Below, one piece after another: positions 6,871-8,618 of a stretch of DNA of 8,618 nucleotides. Source of the stretch: Coriobacteriaceae bacterium. Lineage in GTDB: Bacteria > Actinomycetota > Coriobacteriia > Anaerosomatales > SLCP01. Where the stretch lies: assembly GCA_003563465.1 (NCBI GenBank), contig PWVH01000126.1:1-8618 (forward strand). Direction: 5' to 3'. Both the position numbers and the translations under genes were made by a program. The notes under the pieces are model-generated. The model was not told the DNA's origin and did not search any database. It saw only the letters and a program-made list of their open reading frames with translations. Position 1 is the stretch's first letter. Every line of letters starts with the position of its first letter.

Positions 6871-6966
6871 GCGCGACTCCTGGTGCAACGCCCCGTGCGA
6901 CTCCTAGTTCAACGCCCCGTGCGATGCCCGGTGCGACGTCCGGTGCGCCACCCGGTGAGCCATCCG
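6871..6966. repeat. Degenerate 12-bp tandem repeat, eight units
   Basis: Eight consecutive 12-base units follow a consensus near GTGCGACNCCCG. They begin at 6871, 6883, 6895, 6907, 6919, 6931, 6943 and 6955. The first four form two 24-base super-units (6871-6894 and 6895-6918) that agree at 21 of 24 positions. The array lies in the hom/membrane-gene intergenic region. Because the period is a multiple of three, several frames stay open through it as four-residue repeats such as GVAR/GVAP, which inflates spurious open frames. I regard it as non-coding, probably in the 5' leader of the plus-strand gene. Confidence 0.8.
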
Positions 6967-7006
6967 ACGTGCATGCGATGGAGCCGACTCGGGGATACAC
7001 TCTCGC

Positions 7007-7013
7007 AAGGAGG
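7007..7013 (+). promoter_or_regulatory. Probable ribosome binding site of the membrane protein gene
   Basis: AAGGAGG lies 13 bases upstream of the GTG at 7027. The spacing is longer than usual, but there is no in-frame start codon between them. The strength of the site argues that translation begins here and not at the upstream ATG at 6883 within the tandem repeat. Confidence 0.6.
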
Positions 7014-7026
7014 CGTCTTAGAGCAA

Positions 7027-7692
7027 GTGGAAACCCTGTCAGCCATAGCACCGTTTGCCATCGCGGGTTCTATCCTGCCCACATGGACGATAGTCGTCAT
7101 CGCACTGCTCGGCACGGCAAGACCAGTTGCGAACGCGACGGGATTCATCCTCGGCAATGCCGTGTTCCGCATGCTGTTCGGATCGGCCGTGCTCTTCGTA
7201 CTGCCCCTTCCCGACAGCGAGAGTTTCCGGCTTGACTCGGGAGTTTGGGATGCGCGTCTCGTGGTCTTGATCGGCGTGGCGCTACTCATCCTCGCAGCAT
7301 GGGTATGGACCCGACGAACCGATGACAAAGCCGAGGGATGGGTAGAACGTGCGGAGCGGATCACGCCGAAGACATCGTTTGCTGTAGGGTTCGCGTCAGT
7401 TGCGATGCCCGGAGTACAGTACGCCTACATTCTTGGCGGACTGGCAGCGATCATGGAGACGATTCCTGAAGCTTCCGGCAAGCTTTTCGCCCTCGCCGTC
7501 TTCGTGGTCCTGCTTCAGTGGATGCTCGCACTTCCGATAGTCGTCTACGTCGTATACCGCCAGGGCGCCCAGCGGGTCTTGTCGCGCATGAAGAAGTGGC
7601 TCAAGGCAAACGGGCAGAAGCTCGTGGCCGGCATCCTCGGCCTGGCGGGGACATATCTGACCGTTGCGGGAGTCTTCCAGTGGGTAGGCTGA
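7027..7692 (+). CDS. GAP/SAP (LysE-like) family integral membrane protein
   Basis: This is the only plus-strand gene. It encodes about 221 residues with six likely membrane helices at about 5-29, 36-60, 76-95, 117-142, 152-178 and 198-218. A charged cytosolic stretch lies at 96-116 (TRRTDDKAEGWVERAER). The helix order, the SILPTW and MPGVQYAYILGG segments, and the basic SRMKKWLKANGQK before the last helix resemble the actinobacterial GAP/SAP family (sulfolipid-1-addressing protein-like), related in architecture to LysE-type exporters. No substrate can be assigned. Its position between lysA and hom hints at lysine or homoserine/threonine export, but that is inference only. The open frame reaches back to ATG 6883, through arginine/proline-rich sequence produced by the tandem repeat. 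I prefer GTG 7027, where hydrophobic sequence begins. Confidence 0.7.
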   Translation: METLSAIAPFAIAGSILPTWTIVVIALLGTARPVANATGFILGNAVFRMLFGSAVLFVLPLPDSESFRLDSGVWDARLVVLIGVALLILAAWVWTRRTDDKAEGWVERAERITPKTSFAVGFASVAMPGVQYAYILGGLAAIMETIPEASGKLFALAVFVVLLQWMLALPIVVYVVYRQGAQRVLSRMKKWLKANGQKLVAGILGLAGTYLTVAGVFQWVG

Positions 7693-7710
7693 GCGGCTGC
7701 GAAGCCGTTT
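7692..7710. terminator. Possible bidirectional terminator hairpin between convergent genes
   Basis: CGGCT-GCGA-AGCCG (7694-7707) forms a perfect 5-bp stem with a GNRA-type tetraloop on the plus strand, and weak pairs extend it outward. It is followed by TTT only. It sits exactly between the stop of the membrane gene (7690-7692) and the stop of lysA (7709-7711), so it could end both transcripts. The short stem and T-run make it a weak intrinsic terminator. Confidence 0.45.
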
Positions 7711-8618
7711 AGTCGACCTCGCAGCGCATCAAGTCCTCGTAGGTCTCGCGTAGCACCGACCATCGCCACCGGCCGTCGCCGACGAACACCACCCCCGGAC
7801 GAACCTGCTTGTTGTAGTTGCTCGCCATCGACTGACAGTACGCGCCCGTCGCGCAGACGCAGAGAACGTCACCGACCTCGGGGCATTGCAGCGGGGCGTC
7901 GTTGACGACGATGTCACCGCTCTCACAGTGCTTGCCGGCGACAGTGGCCACCATCTCGCGTGGCTGGTCGGCCTTGTTGGCGATCAGTGCTTCGTAGTGC
8001 GCCCCGTAGAGCGAAGTCCGTATGTTGTCGGACATTCCGCCATCGACTGCCACGTATGTACGAACGTCGGGAATCTCCTTTATCGAGCCCACCTCGTACA
8101 GCGTGACGCCGGCGTTGGCCACTATAGAGCGGCCCGGCTCGACCGCCATCCTCGGAACGTCGAGTCCGTGTCTTTCGCACTCCTCTTTGATGCCGTCGAC
8201 CACCACCTTGCCGAAGTCTTTGATGGTCGAAGGCTCGTCGGGCGCGCCGTAGGCTACACCTAGTCCCCCGCCCACATCGAGCATGCGGACCGCTTCGCCG
8301 GTCTCGTTTTCGATCCGGCTCATGAACTCGACCATCACCTCGATGGCCCTGGCAAAGCTGTGAAGTGCAAAGATCTGAGAGCCTATATGCATGTGTAGGC
8401 CATCGAACTCGATCCCGGGCAGTTCGATAGCCCGCTTCACCGCCTCCATCGCAAGTCCCTGGTTGAGCCCGAACCCGAACTTGGAGTCCTCGGCTCCGGT
8501 CATGATGAAGTCGTGCGTGTCGGCCTGGATTCCGGGGGTCACCCGAATGAGCACCTTCTGCGTCACTCCACGATCGACTGCCAGAGCGCTTAAGCGCTTC
8601 ATCTCCACGAAGTTGTCG
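7709..8618 (-). CDS. lysA: Diaminopimelate decarboxylase, C-terminal part (cut by window edge)
   Basis: This PLP enzyme makes L-lysine from meso-diaminopimelate, the last step of lysine synthesis. About 302 codons are present, and the frame stays open to base 8618 (DNFVEMKRL). The N-terminal part, with the PLP-binding lysine, lies beyond the right edge; full-length enzymes have roughly 415-440 residues. Visible motifs in order are SKFGFGLN, GLHMHIGSQIF, MLDVGGGLGVAYG, AVEPGRSIVANAG, KHCESGDIV (the conserved substrate-side cysteine) and TGAYCQSMASNYN. These distinguish it from arginine or ornithine decarboxylases of the same fold. GTG at 8608 is in frame but is an internal codon, not the true start. 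The gene converges on the membrane protein gene, 16 bases stop to stop. Confidence 0.95.
   Translation of the reverse strand, partial: DNFVEMKRLSALAVDRGVTQKVLIRVTPGIQADTHDFIMTGAEDSKFGFGLNQGLAMEAVKRAIELPGIEFDGLHMHIGSQIFALHSFARAIEVMVEFMSRIENETGEAVRMLDVGGGLGVAYGAPDEPSTIKDFGKVVVDGIKEECERHGLDVPRMAVEPGRSIVANAGVTLYEVGSIKEIPDVRTYVAVDGGMSDNIRTSLYGAHYEALIANKADQPREMVATVAGKHCESGDIVVNDAPLQCPEVGDVLCVCATGAYCQSMASNYNKQVRPGVVFVGDGRWRWSVLRETYEDLMRCEVD

Noticed and set aside
6883..7026. 48-codon N-terminal extension of the membrane protein, beginning at ATG 6883
   Set aside because: The extension is arginine/proline-rich sequence produced by the tandem repeat and lacks a ribosome binding site, while AAGGAGG precedes the GTG at 7027.
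6755..7051. Minus-strand 98-codon open frame with GVAR/GVAP repeats overlapping the hom start
   Set aside because: The repeats are a by-product of the 12-bp tandem array, which keeps several frames open. The frame runs into the hom start region in the wrong register and has no ribosome binding site that I can see.

Overview
The window reads as chromosomal DNA from a high-GC bacterium. Gene density is high, half or more of the starts are GTG with GGAGG-type ribosome binding sites, and genes overlap by ATGA/GTGA. The lysA, hom and thrB neighbourhood and a GAP/SAP-like membrane protein fit Actinomycetota, perhaps a deep or anaerobic class such as Coriobacteriia or Thermoleophilia. That placement is an inference; no rRNA or other phylogenetic marker is present. 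I see no mobile element, tRNA, CRISPR array or phage gene.

Right part (about 4547-8618): amino-acid biosynthesis from aspartate. A 5'-truncated lysA (diaminopimelate decarboxylase) lies at the right edge on the minus strand. It converges on a small plus-strand six-helix membrane protein of the GAP/SAP (LysE-like) type, with a short hairpin between the two stop codons. The membrane gene is divergent from hom (homoserine dehydrogenase with a C-terminal ACT domain), which is followed 10 bases later by thrB (homoserine kinase). thrC is not present. The hom/membrane-gene intergenic region holds a near-perfect palindrome carrying possible promoter elements on both strands, and a degenerate 12-bp tandem repeat.

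Left part (1-4399): a minus-strand run that looks like one operon. Its order is sppA (membrane-anchored signal peptide peptidase), a calcineurin-like metallophosphoesterase, cyclic 2,3-diphosphoglycerate synthetase, 2-phosphoglycerate kinase, and a left-truncated transaldolase/fructose-6-phosphate aldolase. The middle genes overlap by four bases, so they are probably translationally coupled.

The most interesting point is the paired 2-phosphoglycerate kinase and cDPG synthetase. Together they are the complete two-step route from 2-phosphoglycerate to cyclic 2,3-diphosphoglycerate, a solute and phosphate/energy store known mainly from thermophilic methanogenic archaea. Here the route appears in a bacterial operon, coupled to a phosphoesterase that could plausibly turn the product over.
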